DNA from: Bryobacterales bacterium
GTDB taxonomy: Bacteria; Acidobacteriota; Terriglobia; Bryobacterales; Bryobacteraceae
NCBI GenBank assembly: GCA_016789745.1
Contig: JAEUQF010000246.1
Coordinates: forward strand, 1 to 38,406
Length of the DNA: 38,406 nt
Reading direction: 5' to 3'
Shown here: one piece after another, positions 37,237-38,406 of the stretch
How the letters are laid out: every line of letters begins with the position of its first letter
Numbering within the stretch: the first letter of the stretch is position 1
Notes under the pieces: generated by a model
The model's input: the letters and a program-made list of their open reading frames with translations, nothing else
What the model was told of the DNA's origin: nothing
Databases searched by the model: none
Program-made: the position numbers and the translations under genes

Positions 37237-37376
37237 CTGAAAGATCAAGTTAAACAATTCCAGCCCCTAGTTTAATCGGATTCCTACTCGCTAGCAATGG
37301 GGGTGCCAAAGAAAAGTGCAACCAAAACCTGCTTTTAAGCCGTTACACTGAAAGCTGGACTGCGCATTTGTTGCCC

Positions 37377-38406
37377 ATGAGACGCGCTCCGATTGCCGCC
37401 CTCGCCGCGGCCGCCTTCTTCCTCACCCACGCCCCGTCCCCCGCGCAGGAGACGGGCCAACTCGATTCCAGCCCCGCCCTCTTCAGCGTCCTCGCGGCCC
37501 TCAACGCCGCCGGTCTTGACGCCGACATCAACTCCCAAAGCAACAGCCCCATCCGTGCCGCCGTCCGCCAGCATCTGGCGTCCAAAAACATACCATCGCT
37601 CGCCGAAATCCGCCGCTACATCCGCGACCATCGCCAGGACGGCGACAACGCCCTGCTCGCCCGCTACATCTCCTTCGCCCTCTGCATCGACAAGCCGCCC
37701 GATTTCAAGTTCCGATACCGCACCAATGACCTGCCGCCGGAAGTCGCCGCCATGGAGGGCTTCCTCCCTCTCCTGCGCCAGTTCCACCAGGAGGCCGGGA
37801 TCGACGCCCTCTACAAAGCCGCCCAACCGCACTTTGAAAAGGTTATCGACGCCTATCACGGCCCCGTCTCCCAGGCTGTCCTCGAATCGAACGGCTACCT
37901 GCGCAACCCCACCAGCGGCACCGGCCGCCGCTTCCAGATCTACCTGGACCTGCTCGGGCCCCCCAACCAAGTCCACACACGCAGCTACGGCGATGACTTC
38001 TTTGTCGTCGTCACTCCCTCCCTGGAGCCGATGATCGACGACATCCGCCACGCCTACCTCCAACATGCCGTGTCCCCCCTCGTCATGCGTCAGACCGAGG
38101 AACTCAACAAGCGCAAAGGCCTCCTCGACTTCGCCCAGCCTGCCCCCCTCCTCCCGGATCCCTACAAACAGGACTTCGTCCTGCTGGCCGAAAAGTCCTT
38201 TGTCAAAGCCATCGAAGCGCGCCTGCTCACCGGCCCTGGCACCGCCGCCCGCCGCCAGCAACTGGTCGACCAAGCGCTCGCCGATGGATATATCCTCACC
38301 CCCTACTTCGCCGAAGCCCTCCCAGGCTACGAGAAGCAGGAACAGTCGATGCGCTTCTACTTCCCCGAAATGATCACCGCGCTCGACCCTAAGAAAGAAG
38401 ATAAAC
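37377..38406 (+). CDS. Exported protein of unknown function (3' end cut by the window)
   Basis: From ATG 37377 an uninterrupted frame of 343 codons runs to the window edge without a stop, so the gene is incomplete. The start gives a signal peptide (MRRAPIAALAAAAFFLTHAP, then SPAQ). The mature part is helical with regularly spaced hydrophobic residues. IDDIRHAYLQHAVSPLV (about 220-236) has His residues spaced HxxxxH, which recalls but does not match the HExxH of zinc peptidases. DPYKQDFVLLAEKSFVKAIEARL and DGYILTPYFAEAL follow. No good ribosome binding site is visible. I recall similar proteins from acidobacteria but know no function. Two overlapping frames here are Pro/Ser-rich shadows. Confidence 0.72.
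   Translation, partial: MRRAPIAALAAAAFFLTHAPSPAQETGQLDSSPALFSVLAALNAAGLDADINSQSNSPIRAAVRQHLASKNIPSLAEIRRYIRDHRQDGDNALLARYISFALCIDKPPDFKFRYRTNDLPPEVAAMEGFLPLLRQFHQEAGIDALYKAAQPHFEKVIDAYHGPVSQAVLESNGYLRNPTSGTGRRFQIYLDLLGPPNQVHTRSYGDDFFVVVTPSLEPMIDDIRHAYLQHAVSPLVMRQTEELNKRKGLLDFAQPAPLLPDPYKQDFVLLAEKSFVKAIEARLLTGPGTAARRQQLVDQALADGYILTPYFAEALPGYEKQEQSMRFYFPEMITALDPKKEDK

Noticed and set aside
37393..38373. Pro/Ser/Thr-rich frames at the right end
   Set aside because: They are out-of-frame shadows of the continuous secreted protein frame from 37377.

Overview
The window looks like chromosomal DNA of a high-GC bacterium, most likely an acidobacterium of the Bryobacterales/Solibacter type. That placement is an inference. 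It rests on the eukaryote-like NADP isocitrate dehydrogenase, the large ankyrin protein with a conserved helical N-terminus, a PEP-CTERM surface protein, many secreted hydrolases, and an ATP synthase operon with two b-type subunits but no a or c. I saw no rRNA, tRNA, CRISPR array or insertion sequence.

Layout. (1) 1-2400: the end of a Tad/Flp pilus operon (cpaF C-terminus, tadB, tadC). (2) 2403-5492: a membrane protein, a carboxylesterase gene with two frame breaks, a convergent gene with three frame breaks, and a small doubtful ORF. (3) 5554-8546: isocitrate dehydrogenase, then an ankyrin-repeat protein. (4) 8533-20720, minus strand: a type VI secretion operon read right to left as tssB, tssC, hcp, tagJ, tssE, tssF, tssG, a free-standing ClpV-type N-domain gene, tssH/clpV, vgrG. 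It encodes sheath, tube, part of the baseplate, spike and recycling ATPase. The membrane complex (TssJ/L/M), TssK, TssA and a PAAR protein are absent. (5) 21058-23003: a secreted serine beta-lactamase-family hydrolase convergent with a PEP-CTERM protein. (6) 23067-28993, minus strand: ATP synthase genes b', b, delta, alpha, gamma, beta, epsilon behind a good sigma70-like promoter. Their probable terminator overlaps the start of the PEP-CTERM gene. (7) 29142-31067: two SPFH-domain membrane proteins. (8) 31132-33161: an ArgD-like aminotransferase followed by a short-chain dehydrogenase. (9) 33291-37122: an uncharacterised protein with a lysozyme-like signature, a secreted clan GH-A-like glycosidase, a nucleoside hydrolase, and infC separated from rpmI/rplT. 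(10) 37377-end: a secreted protein of unknown function that runs off the window.

The most notable points are the free-standing Clp N-domain protein inside the T6SS operon, the hairpins on both sides of hcp, the terminator lying over the PEP-CTERM start codon, the ATP synthase b subunit with a signal peptide and His-rich segment, and the cluster of five frame breaks in 2 kb.
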